A DNA stretch of 64,000 bases, taken from positions 1 to 64,000 of the forward strand of contig CAWEIS010000028.1 of assembly GCA_963809205.1 (NCBI GenBank), read 5' to 3'. Both the position numbers and the translations under genes were made by a program. This document shows positions 35,169-44,753 of the stretch, one piece after another. The notes beneath the pieces are model-generated. The model was not told the origin of the DNA, did no database searches, and saw only the letters and a list, made by a program, of their open reading frames with translations. Each line of letters opens with the position of its first letter. Positions within the stretch are counted from its first letter, which is position 1. The stretch comes from DATLLN01 sp963809205. Its GTDB lineage: Bacteria; Actinomycetota; Thermoleophilia; Gaiellales; JAICJC01.

Positions 35169-35591
35169 TCACCGCCCGACCCGTAACGGATCCGCGCCGA
35201 AACGGTGGCGGCGCGGGCTCAATCCGGGCCAGCCGCTCCGCGCGATGCTCGCCGAGCACGGGACGGCGGCGTCGACCGGCGATCCGGCGCCGAGCGAGAA
35301 CGGCGCGGCGGACTGGTCGTACCCGATGCCGGCGATCGTCACATCGGTGCCCGCGGTCGAGACGTTGCTGATCACGTTCTCGGACGTCGTTCTCGGCGGA
35401 TCCGAGTGGTACAGGTCGGAGCCGTAGTTCTGTTCGGCGTTCGTGCCCGAGACGATGCATTCGTCAGTGATGGTCGTCGCGGTGAAGTGTCCCGGGTGGC
35501 CGGCGGCAATCCCGTCGCAGAGGATGCCGGTGGTGGGATTGCGGTCCTGCGCCGAGGTCGCCGCGAGCCGGATCCCATCGATCATCGACAC
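35169..35591 (-). pseudogene. Likely fragment of a secreted beta-helix protein
   Basis: The frame reads SMIDGIRLAATSAQDRNPTT, then GHFTATTITDECIVSGTNAE and TSENVISNVSTAGTDVTIAG. It is rich in Ile, Val, Thr and Asn with a beta-helix rhythm and has coding-like third positions. The same frame is open and similar in character up to about 35720 (HCADSDHLSIRHLFG) but has no plausible start. The last 30 residues (RSGWPGLSPRRHRF) look non-coding. I read it as a decayed C-terminal fragment. The rest of 35138-35901 shows no other gene. Confidence 0.35.
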
Positions 35592-35901
35592 GCCGAACAG
35601 GTGGCGGATCGACAGGTGGTCGGAGTCCGCGCAGTGGGCACCACCAGCAGCCGATGTCGATCCGGTGGCCTCCCCGAACCGGTCAACACGGCGCGAGTAT
35701 ACGCCCCGCCGGGCGTCCAGGGCGCCGGGCCGGGGCCCTCCCCGTGGTAGGACCCCGGCCCGGGAGCGTGCCCGCCCGCCCCCCCTCGGACATCGCCGGT
35801 CAGGCGCGACGTCCGGAATGCGGCCACCCTAGGAGGACACGTTCTTCACATCGGGTGCCGGGGCGTTGCGGGATGGTGGCGATCCGGAGAAACTGCGAGG
35901 G

Positions 35902-37248
35902 ATGAGCGACACCTCGATGGTCGAGGACGACCAGCCGTACCGCGAGTTCGAGGACGGCCGGCTCCGCGTGTTCGGCTACAGCTACGACGTCCAGGCGGTG
36001 CAGCAGATCGCGACGGTGTCGGGGCACGGCTGGGTGAGCGGCGCCGCGCTGATGGCCGACAACCACCTCGGTTACTCGATGCCGATCGGTGGCGTGGCGG
36101 CCTATCGCGAGATGACCTCACCGTCGGGCGTCGGGTACGACATCGGCTGCGGCGTGATGGCCGTCCGCACCGACGTCGCCTTCTCAGACGTCGCGAACGA
36201 TCTGAGCCGGCTGGCGGACGAGATCGCGGGTCGGATCAGCTTCGGCATCGGCCGCAAGAACCCGACGCCGGTCGACCACGCGCTGTTCGACTCACCGGTC
36301 TGGCGCGAGGTGCCGGAGCTGACGCAGGAAGTGCGGGCGAAGAGGGGGCCGTGGTCGCTGCGCACGCGCGCCGAGCAGCAGCTCGGCACCGTCGGCTCGG
36401 GCAACCACTACGTCGACCTGCTGGTCGAGCCGGCCACCGGCGAGCTGTGGGCGGCGTGCCACTTCGGCAGCCGCGGGTTCGGACACGGCGTCGCCACCGG
36501 GTTCCTCAACCTGACGGCGCACCGAGGGTTCTTCTCGCAGATGCCCGGCCGCGAGTCGATGGACGCTGCTCCGGCGCTGCTGCCGCTGACGCCGGAGGCC
36601 GCGCGGGAGCTGGGCGCCCGGCCGCAGGACGCGGCTGCCAGAGTCGAGATCGGGCGCGGTTACCGGCTGGCGATGGAGCTGGCCGGCGAGTACGCCTACG
36701 CCGGCCGCGAGCACGTGATCGACCAGGTGCTGGCGATCCTCGGGGCGGCCGAGCTGGAGCGCGTGCACAACCACCACAACTTCGCGTGGCCTGAGGAGCA
36801 CGCGGGCGAGACCGTCCAGGTCGTGCGCAAGGGCGCCACCCCGGCGTTTCCCGGGCAGACCGGGTTCGTGGGCGGCTCGATGGGCGACTGGGCGGTGGTC
36901 GTCGAGGGCGTCGAGTCCGAGCTCGCCGCCCGCACGCTGCGCTCGACCGTCCACGGCGCCGGCCGGGTGATGAGCCGCTCCCGGGCGAAGGGCAACCGCA
37001 AGGGCACACGGCCCGGGGTGATCAGCCGCGAGATGATGTCCGAGCGCCTCGATCAGTACCGGCGCGAGCACGGGATCGCGCTCGAGGTGCGCGGCGGTGA
37101 CGTCGACGAGTCCCCATTCGTCTACCGCCGGCTCGACGATGTCGTCCGCGCACATGAGGAGACCGGCACGATCCGCGTCACGCACCGGATGCTGCCGGTG
37201 GTCGTCTGCATGGCCGGCTCGGACGTCTTCGACCCCTGGAAGGACTAG
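35902..37248 (+). CDS. rtcB: RNA-splicing ligase RtcB
   Basis: This 448-residue protein ligates RNA 2',3'-cyclic phosphate or 3'-phosphate ends to 5'-OH ends, using GTP and Mn2+. Signatures are GVGYDIGCGVMAVRTDV with a metal-binding Cys, LGTVGSGNHYVDLLVEP, VHNHHNFAW, QVVRKGATPAFPGQTGF and TVHGAGRVMSRSRAKG, whose His is guanylylated in the family. GGDVDESPFVYRRLDDVV is also conserved. No archease or RNA repair partner is adjacent. The ATG at 35902 has GAGGG upstream. Confidence 0.93.
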   Translation: MSDTSMVEDDQPYREFEDGRLRVFGYSYDVQAVQQIATVSGHGWVSGAALMADNHLGYSMPIGGVAAYREMTSPSGVGYDIGCGVMAVRTDVAFSDVANDLSRLADEIAGRISFGIGRKNPTPVDHALFDSPVWREVPELTQEVRAKRGPWSLRTRAEQQLGTVGSGNHYVDLLVEPATGELWAACHFGSRGFGHGVATGFLNLTAHRGFFSQMPGRESMDAAPALLPLTPEAARELGARPQDAAARVEIGRGYRLAMELAGEYAYAGREHVIDQVLAILGAAELERVHNHHNFAWPEEHAGETVQVVRKGATPAFPGQTGFVGGSMGDWAVVVEGVESELAARTLRSTVHGAGRVMSRSRAKGNRKGTRPGVISREMMSERLDQYRREHGIALEVRGGDVDESPFVYRRLDDVVRAHEETGTIRVTHRMLPVVVCMAGSDVFDPWKD

Positions 37249-37268
37249 GTGCAGGGTGCCAAGGGCAT

Positions 37269-39743
37269 TTACCGTGCGACGAGGTTGACCAGGCGGCCGG
37301 GGACCAGGATCTCCTTGGCCACCGTCTTGCCGTCGAGGTGCGCGGCCACGTTGGGCACGGCCCGGGCCTGGGCCAGCACGTCCGCCTCCGCCGCGTCGAC
37401 CGGCAGCTCGACCTCGCCGCGCAGCTTGCCGTTCACCTGCACCGCGTAGACAACGGTGTCCGACACCAGCATCGCCGGATCGGCGACCGGCCACGGCGCG
37501 TCCCACAGTCGCTCGCCGCCCATCCGGTCCCACAGCTCACAGGCGATGTGAGGCGCCCAGGGATGGATCAGGCTGACCGACGCCGCGCAGGCGAACCGCA
37601 GCTGGTCGCCTGTCGCCTTCTCGGCGCCGTCCTGGATCTCGCCGACCAGCTCGTGCACCGCCGACTGCGCGGTGTTGAACGAGAAGCGTTCGCCGGTGTC
37701 CTCGGTGACCTTGGCGATCGCCCAGTGCGCCTTGCGCACCATGGCGGCGCCGTCGCCCTCGGCGGGCGCCGACTCCGGGATCCCCTGGCCGTACCGCTCG
37801 ACGGCGTCGTTGACCAGCCGCCAGAGCCTGGCCAGGAACCGGTGCTGGCCGGCGACGCCGCCGTCCTGCCACTCGGCGTCCTGGTCGGGCGGGCCCAGGA
37901 ACAGCGTGTACAGCCGGGTCGTGTCGGCCCCGTAGCGCTCGATCATCGGGTTCGGCTCGACCACGTTGCCGCGCGACTTGGACATCTTGTGGCCCTGGTA
38001 GTGGATCATCCCCTGCGTGAACAGGTTGGTGAACGGCTCGGTGAACCCCAGGTAGCCCAGGTCGTTCAGGGCCTTGGTGAAGAACCGGGCGTACATCAGG
38101 TGCAGGATCGCGTGCTCGATGCCGCCGATGTACTGGTCGACCGGCAGCCAGGCGTCCACCGCAGGCCGGTCGAACGGCGCCCGGTCGTTGTGCGGGTCGG
38201 CGTAGCGCAGGTAGTACCAGGACGAGTCGACGAACGTGTCCATCGTGTCCGTCTCGCGCCGGGCCGGCCCGCCGCACGACGGGCAGCTGACGTTGACCCA
38301 GTCCTCGGCGGACGCCAGCGGCGACCGGCCCTTCGGGGCGTAGTCCTGGATGTCCGGGAGCTCGACCGGCAGCTGGTCGTCGGGCACGGCGACGATGCCG
38401 CAGCCCTCGCAGTGGACGACCGGGATCGGGCAGCCCCAGTAGCGCTGCCGCGACAGCAGCCAGTCGCGCAGCCGGAACGCGATGCGGCCGTGGCCCAGGC
38501 TGCGCTCCTCCAGCCAGGCAATGATCGCCGCCTTGCCGTCCGGCGAGCTGAGCCCGGAGAACTCGCCGGAGTTGACCAGCACCTCGTCGGCCGAGTGTGC
38601 GATGAACGCCTCGCGCTCGCCGGATCCGCCGTCGCCGGCCTGGGGGGCGACCACCTGGCGGATCGGCAGTTCGTACGCCGTGGCGAACTCGTGGTCGCGC
38701 TCGTCGTGGGCCGGCACGGCCATGATCGCGCCGGTGCCGTACTCCATCAGCACGTAGTCGGCGACCCAGACGGAGATCGCCTCGCCGTTGACGGGATTGA
38801 CCACGCTGCGGCCGGTGAAGACGCCGGACTTCTGCTTCTCCTCGGCCCGCTCGACCTCGGACAGGGCGGCCGTCCGGCGCACGTAGTCGACGACGGCCGC
38901 CTCGTACTCGGTGCCGCGGGCCAGCTCGATCGCCAGCGGATGCTCGGGCGCCAGCACGAAGAACGTCGCCCCGAACAGCGTGTCCGGCCGCGTGGTGAAC
39001 ACCGGCAGCTCGACCGACGGGTCGTGCTCAACCCGGAAGACGACCTCGGCTCCCTCGCTGCGGCCGATCCAGTTGCGCTGCATGGTGACGACCCGCTCAG
39101 GCCAGTTCACGGTCTGCAGGTCGTCCAGCAGCCGCTGGGCGTAGTCCGTGATCTTGAAGAACCACTGCTCGAGGTTCTTCGCCTCGACCAGGCTGCCGCA
39201 CCGCTCGCAGTGGCCGTCGATCACCTGCTCGTTGGCCAGCACCGTCTGGTCGACGGGGCACCACTTGACCGGCGCCTCCCGGCGATAGGCCAGCCCGGCC
39301 TCGAACAGCCGCAGGAAGATCCACTGCGTCCACTTGTAGTACTCGGGCTCGCACGTCGAGACCTCGCGCGTCCAGTCGATCGACCAGCCCATCCGCTTCA
39401 TCTGCTTGCGGATCGCCGCGATGTTCTCCCGGGTGGAGACGGCCGGGTGCTGGCCGCTCTTGATCGCCGCGTTCTCGGCCGGCAGGCCGAACGCGTCGTA
39501 CCCCATCGGATGCATCACACGCCAGCCGTTGCGACGGCGGACGAGCGTGACGACGTCGCCCATCGTGTAGTTCTTGACGTGCCCCATGTGCAGCTCGCCG
39601 GACGGGTACGGCAGCATCTCCAGCACGTACATCAGCCGCGACTCGTCCTCCCCGGGCTCGGGGTTGGACACCTCGTAGACGCGCTCGGCGTCCCAGACGG
39701 CCTGCCATTTGGCCTCGACTGCTGCGGGGTCGTATCGATCCAT
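37269..39743 (-). CDS. leuS: Leucyl-tRNA synthetase
   Basis: This 824-residue class-I synthetase charges tRNA-Leu. The HIGH-type motif is SGELHMGHVKNYTMGDV and the KMSKS motif is GHKMSKSRGNVVEPNP. A CP1 editing domain (residues about 220-420) is present with TTRPDTLFGATFFVLAPEH. Zinc-ligand cysteines occur in GHCERCG, VHCEGCG and VNVSCPSCG. The length fits the bacterial type. The gene is divergent from pepF with a 70-bp gap. Confidence 0.96.
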   Translation of the reverse strand: MDRYDPAAVEAKWQAVWDAERVYEVSNPEPGEDESRLMYVLEMLPYPSGELHMGHVKNYTMGDVVTLVRRRNGWRVMHPMGYDAFGLPAENAAIKSGQHPAVSTRENIAAIRKQMKRMGWSIDWTREVSTCEPEYYKWTQWIFLRLFEAGLAYRREAPVKWCPVDQTVLANEQVIDGHCERCGSLVEAKNLEQWFFKITDYAQRLLDDLQTVNWPERVVTMQRNWIGRSEGAEVVFRVEHDPSVELPVFTTRPDTLFGATFFVLAPEHPLAIELARGTEYEAAVVDYVRRTAALSEVERAEEKQKSGVFTGRSVVNPVNGEAISVWVADYVLMEYGTGAIMAVPAHDERDHEFATAYELPIRQVVAPQAGDGGSGEREAFIAHSADEVLVNSGEFSGLSSPDGKAAIIAWLEERSLGHGRIAFRLRDWLLSRQRYWGCPIPVVHCEGCGIVAVPDDQLPVELPDIQDYAPKGRSPLASAEDWVNVSCPSCGGPARRETDTMDTFVDSSWYYLRYADPHNDRAPFDRPAVDAWLPVDQYIGGIEHAILHLMYARFFTKALNDLGYLGFTEPFTNLFTQGMIHYQGHKMSKSRGNVVEPNPMIERYGADTTRLYTLFLGPPDQDAEWQDGGVAGQHRFLARLWRLVNDAVERYGQGIPESAPAEGDGAAMVRKAHWAIAKVTEDTGERFSFNTAQSAVHELVGEIQDGAEKATGDQLRFACAASVSLIHPWAPHIACELWDRMGGERLWDAPWPVADPAMLVSDTVVYAVQVNGKLRGEVELPVDAAEADVLAQARAVPNVAAHLDGKTVAKEILVPGRLVNLVAR

Positions 39744-39813
39744 AAGCTGGGAAGTCTAGAGGTCGACCGCCGGGAGCCGGGCGAGCCGACCCGCTCTGCT
39801 ACAACTTCGACGC

Positions 39814-41591
39814 GTGACGACCGAGGCACAGGCAGCCGGCGTGCGCTGGGATCTCAGCCCGCTGTTCGGCTCCGCAGACGACGCGCGCGCCGCGCTGGCA
39901 ACGTCGCTCGAGCGGGCGACGGCGTTCGAGCAGACCTGGCGGGGCGCGATGCCCGAGATGACCGGCCCGCGCTGGCCGAGGCGCTGCTCGAGCTCGGCGA
40001 GATCGACAACCTGCTCTCGCGCGTCCACTCCTACGCGTCGCTGCGCAAGGCGGTCGACGTGACGAACGAGGAGAACCGCGATCTCTCCGCGGCGGTCGAG
40101 CAGGGCGTCGTCCAGGTGCTGAACGCGCTGCGCTTCTTCGAGCTCGAGTGGCTCGCGCTGGAGGACGACCGCGCCGCCCAGCTGGCGGCCACGCCGGAGG
40201 TGGCGGCCGACCGCCACTACCTCGAAGCGCTCCGCCGGTTCCGGCCGCACACGCTGTCCGAGCCCGAGGAGCGCGTGCTGGCCGAGCGCGATCCCGCTGC
40301 GGTCAGCGCCTGGCAGGCGTTGTTCGGCCAGACGACATCGACGATCGAGGTGCCGTTCGACGGCGGCGACGGCGAGGAGCCGCACACGGTCGACCGGCTG
40401 CTGGCGTACGTGCACGACCCGCGACGCGACGTCCGGCGGGGCGCGCTGGAGACGCTGTACGCGGCGCTCGGCCCGCACACGCCGGTGCTGGCCCAGTGCT
40501 ACGACTCGCTGGTCGGCGACCGGCTGGTGCTCGACCGCCTGCGCTCCTACGAGACGCCGATCACCCTGACGCACCTGCGCAACGAGCTCGATGCCTCGGT
40601 GGTCGACGCGATGCTGGACGCGGTCGAGGCGAACTACCCGATCGCCCAGCGGTGGTTCCGAGCCAAGGCCGGCGTGCTCGGGCTCGACAAGCTCGAGCTG
40701 CACGATCAGTACGCCCCCGTGGGCAACGCCCGCGACGTCGGGTACGACGAGGCCCGCACGATCGTGACGACCGCGTTCGACGGGTTCGCACCGCGCGTGC
40801 GGCAGGTGGCCGACGACCTGTTCGCGGAGCATCGGATCGACGCCGAGCCGCGGGCCGGCAAGCGGGGCGGCGCGTTCTGCTCGCCGGTCGCAGGGGACGC
40901 CGATCCCTACATCATGATGAACTTCACCGACCACATGAACGACGTGCTGACGATGGCCCACGAGCTCGGCCACGGCATGCACTTCGAGCTCGCCCACGCC
41001 GAGCAGACGCCGCACTCCGCGCACACAGGGCTGGCGCTGGCGGAGGTGCCCTCGACGTTCGCGGAGTTCGTCACGTACGACCACCTGCTGGCCGGCGAGA
41101 CGGACGCCGGGACACGGCTGGCGCTGGTCGCGGCCCGGGCCGAGGGCGCGTTCGCCACGGTGTTCCGGCAGACCGTGATGGTGCGCTACGAGCAGCGGGC
41201 GTACGAGATGCGCGGCCATCCGACCACGCTCACGCCCGACCGGCTCTCGGCAGTGTGGCTGGAGGAGAACCAGCGCTACTACGGCGACGCGCTGGCGCTG
41301 ATCGACGGCTACGAGCTCGGCTGGAGCTACATCCCCCACTTCATCAACACCCGCTTCTACACGTACGCCTACGTGTTCGCGAAGCTGGTCGCGCTGGTGC
41401 TCTACGCACGCTACCGCGAGGACTCCGACGCCTTCGTGCCCGGATACCTCGAGCTGCTGTCGGCGGGCGGATCCGCCGACCCGGCGACGCTGCTCGGACG
41501 CTGCGGTGTGGACATCACCGACCCGTCCGTGTGGAGCGTCGCCTTCGCCGAGCTCGACCGGATGGTCGAGGCGGCCGAGGCCGAGATCTAG
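39814..41591 (+). CDS. pepF: M3-family oligoendopeptidase, apparent frameshift
   Basis: This is a zinc peptidase of about 592 residues that degrades oligopeptides in the cytosol. The first 50 residues (GVRWDLSPLFGSADDARAAL) are in one frame and the rest, from ALAEALLELGEIDNLLSRVH, in another. One base seems missing at 39966-39969. The active-site motif is VLTMAHELGHGMHFELAH, with the third ligand in LALAEVPSTFAEFVTYDHLL. GWSYIPHFINTRFYTYAYVF is also conserved. The GTG at 39814 fits the N-terminus of the family. Confidence 0.85.
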
Positions 41592-41610
41592 CCTCCGCGC
41601 CGATCGTGGG

Positions 41611-41646
41611 TTGACCGCTTCCCGATCATCGTTTACTGTCGACAGT
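41611..41646 (+). promoter_or_regulatory. Promoter with palindromic operator upstream of the PhoX-like gene
   Basis: TTGACC (41611-41616) and TACTGT (41634-41639) are spaced by 17 bp. The perfect palindrome ACTGTCGACAGT (41635-41646) overlaps the -10, so a dimeric repressor could block polymerase there. AGGAGG follows at 41666-41671, 9 nt before the ATG. The regulator is unknown. Confidence 0.6.
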
Positions 41647-41680
41647 TCACCGGGACGGATCGACCAGGAGGCTCACAGAC

Positions 41681-43003
41681 ATGGAGCGCACGACCACTCG
41701 CGCAACGTTCCTGAAGCACAGCGTCACCTTCACCGGCCTGGCCTTCGCCGGGCCCGCCCTGCTCGCGCTTGGGAACCCGCGCCTCGCTGGCGCCGCGAGC
41801 GCCGGGTACGGACCGCTGAAGCCGGTCGGCGCCGGACACCTCGCCCTCCCGGAGGGATTCACATACAAGATCCTGCGGCAGGAAGGCGACCTGATGTCCG
41901 ATGGACACCGCGTCCCTGGCGTTCCGGATGGCCAGGCGTTCTTCCCCCACCCCGACGATCCAGACCTGTGGCGGGTCGTCTGCAATCACGAACTGGAGGA
42001 CGTCGGCCACGCGATCGGCAACCGGGCACGTGCCTATGACCCCGTCGCGCAGGCTGGCAACACAATCTATGACGTCGATCCGAAGACGATGTCGGTCGTG
42101 CACAGCTTCGTGGTCTCCGCGGGCACCGACAACAACTGTTCCGGCGGCGCTACGCCGCGACACACGTGGTTGACCTGCGAGGAGAACGTCGTCGGCCCTC
42201 CCGACGGCTTCACCAAGAAGCACGGGTACGTGTACGAGATTCCGTCGCAGGTCTCGCGCCAGATCACCCCCAGGCCGATCCGCCCGATGGGCCGGTTCGT
42301 GCACGAGGCGGCGGTCACGGATCCGACCACCGGAATCGTCTACATGACCGAGGACAACGGCCCAGGTGACGGGTTCTACCGCTACCTCCCCGACGACGTG
42401 AACGACCTGCACGCCGGCGGCACCCTGCAGATGCTGTCCATCAAGGGCAAGCCTCGATACGACACCCGCACCGGCCAGACGCCGGGGACAACGTTCGACG
42501 TCACCTGGGTGACGATCGACGACCCCGACCCGAAGGGCGCGGGCGCGGACCCGGCCATGGTCTTCCACGCCGGTCGGAGGAAGGGCGCGGCCGCTTTCAT
42601 CGCCCTCGAGGGCTGTACCTACGCGAACGGGAAAGTCACCTTCGTCGCGTCGGACGGCGGCGACGCCAAGATCGGCCAGGTGTGGCGCTATGAGCCAGGG
42701 CGCGAGCGCCTCACGCTGCTGTACGAGGCCACGGACAAGCATGTGCTGGAGGGGCCTGACAACGTGGCGATCAGTCCGCGGGGCGCGACGCTGCTGTGCG
42801 AAGACGGCGACTTCCCGCAGAACTTCATCCGAGGCCTCACGGCGGGCGGCGACATCGTCGACTTCGCCCTGAACCTGACGCCCGAGCAGGCGGAGTTCGC
42901 CGGAGCGATCTACACGCCCGACGGCAAGTGGCTGATCGTCCACATCCAGGAGCCGGGGATCACGTTCGCGATCACCGGACCGTGGGGGCACGGTCTGCTC
43001 TGA
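41681..43003 (+). CDS. PhoX-like (DUF839) secreted protein
   Basis: This 440-residue protein has an N-terminal export signal with Tat-like TTRATFLKHSVTFTGLAFAG, although the second arginine of the twin-Arg motif is Ala. The mature part shows the beta-propeller blades of DUF839/PhoX proteins: VVCNHELEDVGHAI, TPRHTWLTCEENVVGPPDG, FVHEAAVTDPTTGIVYMTED and LEGPDNVAISPRGATLLCED. PhoX enzymes are calcium/iron alkaline phosphatases. An FGE gene follows 21 bp later. Phosphatase activity is plausible and unproven. Confidence 0.75.
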   Translation: MERTTTRATFLKHSVTFTGLAFAGPALLALGNPRLAGAASAGYGPLKPVGAGHLALPEGFTYKILRQEGDLMSDGHRVPGVPDGQAFFPHPDDPDLWRVVCNHELEDVGHAIGNRARAYDPVAQAGNTIYDVDPKTMSVVHSFVVSAGTDNNCSGGATPRHTWLTCEENVVGPPDGFTKKHGYVYEIPSQVSRQITPRPIRPMGRFVHEAAVTDPTTGIVYMTEDNGPGDGFYRYLPDDVNDLHAGGTLQMLSIKGKPRYDTRTGQTPGTTFDVTWVTIDDPDPKGAGADPAMVFHAGRRKGAAAFIALEGCTYANGKVTFVASDGGDAKIGQVWRYEPGRERLTLLYEATDKHVLEGPDNVAISPRGATLLCEDGDFPQNFIRGLTAGGDIVDFALNLTPEQAEFAGAIYTPDGKWLIVHIQEPGITFAITGPWGHGLL

Positions 43004-43024
43004 TGCTGGCTAGGCTGACTCGAT

Positions 43025-43987
43025 ATGAGTCGGCGAGCACCTGTGAAGAACGAGGACATGGTCTGGATCCCTGGCGGCGAGTTCGCCATGGGATCCGACC
43101 ATCACTATCCCGAGGAGGCTCCCGCCCACCGGGTCAGCGTGGACGGCTTCTGGATCGACCGGTGCGCCGTCACCAATCGCGACTTCGCCCGGTTCGTCGA
43201 CGCCACCGGCCACGTCACGGTCGCGGAGCGTGCCCCCGACCCGGCCGAGTACCCGGGTGCCAGGCCGGAGTACCTGGTGCCGTTCTCCGCGGTATTCCAG
43301 ATGCCTCCGGGGCCGGTCGACCTGCGAAACGCGTACAACTGGTGGATCCACCTCCCCGGTGCCAGGTGGCGGAAGCCGAAAGGGCCGCGCGGCCCGGCCG
43401 CGCTCAAGCGGCTGCCCACCCATCCTGTGGTGCACGTCGCCTGGGACGATGTCGCCGCCTACGCCGAGTGGGCGGGCAAGCAGCTGCCGACCGAGGCCGA
43501 GTGGGAGTTCGCCGCGCGCGGCGGGCTGGACGGCGCCGAGTACGCATGGGGTGACGACATGACGCCGGGCGGCATCCACATGGCGAATACCTGGCAGGGC
43601 GAGTTCCCGGTCGAGAACCTGAAGCAGGACGGGTTCGCGGGCACCGCACCAGTTGGCTCGTTCCCTGCGAACGGCTACGGACTGCACGAGATGACCGGCA
43701 ACGTCTGGGAGTGGACGACCGACTGGTACCGCGATCACGCCGCGGCGCCGGCCAGCCCGTGCTGCGCCCCGCCGCGCAACCCGGCGGGCGGCGAGCGCGA
43801 GCGAAGCTACGACCCGCAGCTGCCGGACGTGGCCATCCCGCGGCGGGTGATCAAGGGCGGGTCGCACCTGTGCGCGCCGAACTACTGCCGCCGCTACCGG
43901 CCCGCGGCGCGGATGCCGCAGGCGGTCGACACCTCGACCAGCCACATCGGGTTCCGCTGCATCGTCCGTGGATCTACGGATGGTTGA
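43025..43987 (+). CDS. Formylglycine-generating enzyme (SUMF1/FGE)
   Basis: This 320-residue protein converts a Cys of sulfatase precursors to formylglycine. MVWIPGGEFAMGSDHHYPEE, HRVSVDGFWIDRCAVTN, LPTEAEWEFAARGG and LHEMTGNVWEWTTDWY define the fold. The catalytic cysteine pair is present in KGGSHLCAPNYCRRYRPAAR. This points to true FGE rather than the EgtB-like relatives. No sulfatase lies in the window, so its substrate must be elsewhere. The last codons fall inside the 166-bp palindrome that follows. Confidence 0.88.
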   Translation: MSRRAPVKNEDMVWIPGGEFAMGSDHHYPEEAPAHRVSVDGFWIDRCAVTNRDFARFVDATGHVTVAERAPDPAEYPGARPEYLVPFSAVFQMPPGPVDLRNAYNWWIHLPGARWRKPKGPRGPAALKRLPTHPVVHVAWDDVAAYAEWAGKQLPTEAEWEFAARGGLDGAEYAWGDDMTPGGIHMANTWQGEFPVENLKQDGFAGTAPVGSFPANGYGLHEMTGNVWEWTTDWYRDHAAAPASPCCAPPRNPAGGERERSYDPQLPDVAIPRRVIKGGSHLCAPNYCRRYRPAARMPQAVDTSTSHIGFRCIVRGSTDG

Positions 43988-44144
43988 TTGCACCGGATCC
44001 GTGGCTTCTGGGCGCAGGACGAGGCGTTCCAGACGACGGGAGCGGCCGCAGGGCAGGCTGGATCAAGCCTATTCAAGGCCGGTCGTGGCGTCTGGGGCGT
44101 CTCGGACCAGCTCCAGAGCCACGCAGCTCGTGGAATCAACCATC
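43979..44144. mobile_element. Degenerate 166-bp palindrome, MITE-like
   Basis: The ends are perfect 11-bp inverted repeats (GATGGTTGATT at 43979-43989, AATCAACCATC at 44134-44144). Beyond them the two halves still match each other imperfectly over about 90 bp in inverted orientation (for example CGTGGCTTCTGG against CGTGGCTCTGG, and CCAGACG in both), with a centre near AGGCTGGATCAAGCC. It contains no gene. The stop codons of FGE (43985-43987) and of eda (44136-44138) both lie in the terminal repeats, so it supplies the 3' ends of two convergent genes. Confidence 0.5.
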
Positions 44145-44753
44145 TAACCCTGAGGTGACGGCGACCAGAGCGTGCGCCGCGTCCGGATCGCCAGCCGCCA
44201 GCGCGCCGCCGGCCGCCACCGCGATGCATCCGGCCTCCAGGAACTCGGCGGCGTTGGCGGCCGAGACGCCCCCGGTGGCGATCAGCCGCAGGTCGGGAAG
44301 CGGCCCGCGCAAGTCGCGCACGTAGGCCGCTCCCATCCGCGCGGCCGGAAACAGCTTCACCGCCGCGGCGCCGAGGCGAGAGGCGAGCACGATCTCGGTC
44401 GGTGTCAGGGCGCCCGGGATGTGGAGCACGCCTAGGCCGGACGCCGACTCCATCACCTCCTCGTCGACATTGGGGGCGATCAAGAAGTCCGCCCCGGCGT
44501 CGACGGCGACGGCGGCCTGCTGGCCGGTCAGCACCGTGCCGGCGCCCAGCAGCACCGCGTCGCCGAACCGCTCGCGGCAGGCGCGGATCGCGGCCAGCGC
44601 CGCATCCCCGGCGAGGCTGTACTCGACGATCCCGACCCCCGCGCCGTGCAGCTTCTCGGTCACGCGCAGCGCCTCGTCCAGGTCGCTCGTGCGGACGATC
44701 GCGATCAGCCGTGCGGCGGCGATTCGCTCCAGGGCCTGGGCCGGGGCGGTCAT
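44136..44753 (-). CDS. eda: KDPG aldolase family protein
   Basis: This 205-residue class-I aldolase is of the 2-keto-3-deoxy-6-phosphogluconate type. RLIAIVRTSDLDEALRVTEK and IVEYSLAGDAALAAI match strands 1-2. LLGAGTVLTGQQAAVAVDAG follows, then a catalytic-lysine strand LGAAAVKLFPAARMG and LRLIATGGVSAANA. The reaction yields pyruvate and glyceraldehyde-3-phosphate in Entner-Doudoroff or hexuronate catabolism. It overlaps kdgK by 4 nt, so the two form a unit. Confidence 0.88.
   Translation of the reverse strand: MTAPAQALERIAAARLIAIVRTSDLDEALRVTEKLHGAGVGIVEYSLAGDAALAAIRACRERFGDAVLLGAGTVLTGQQAAVAVDAGADFLIAPNVDEEVMESASGLGVLHIPGALTPTEIVLASRLGAAAVKLFPAARMGAAYVRDLRGPLPDLRLIATGGVSAANAAEFLEAGCIAVAAGGALAAGDPDAAHALVAVTSGLDG

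Noticed and set aside
37338..39813. A very long open frame on the plus strand opposite leuS, running into pepF
   Set aside because: It is the shadow of leuS in GC-rich DNA. Only the pepF part after 39970 has family motifs.
43025..43987. FGE as the EgtB/SenA-type sulfoxide synthase
   Set aside because: The DinB-like N-terminal domain is missing, and the FGE cysteine pair is present.
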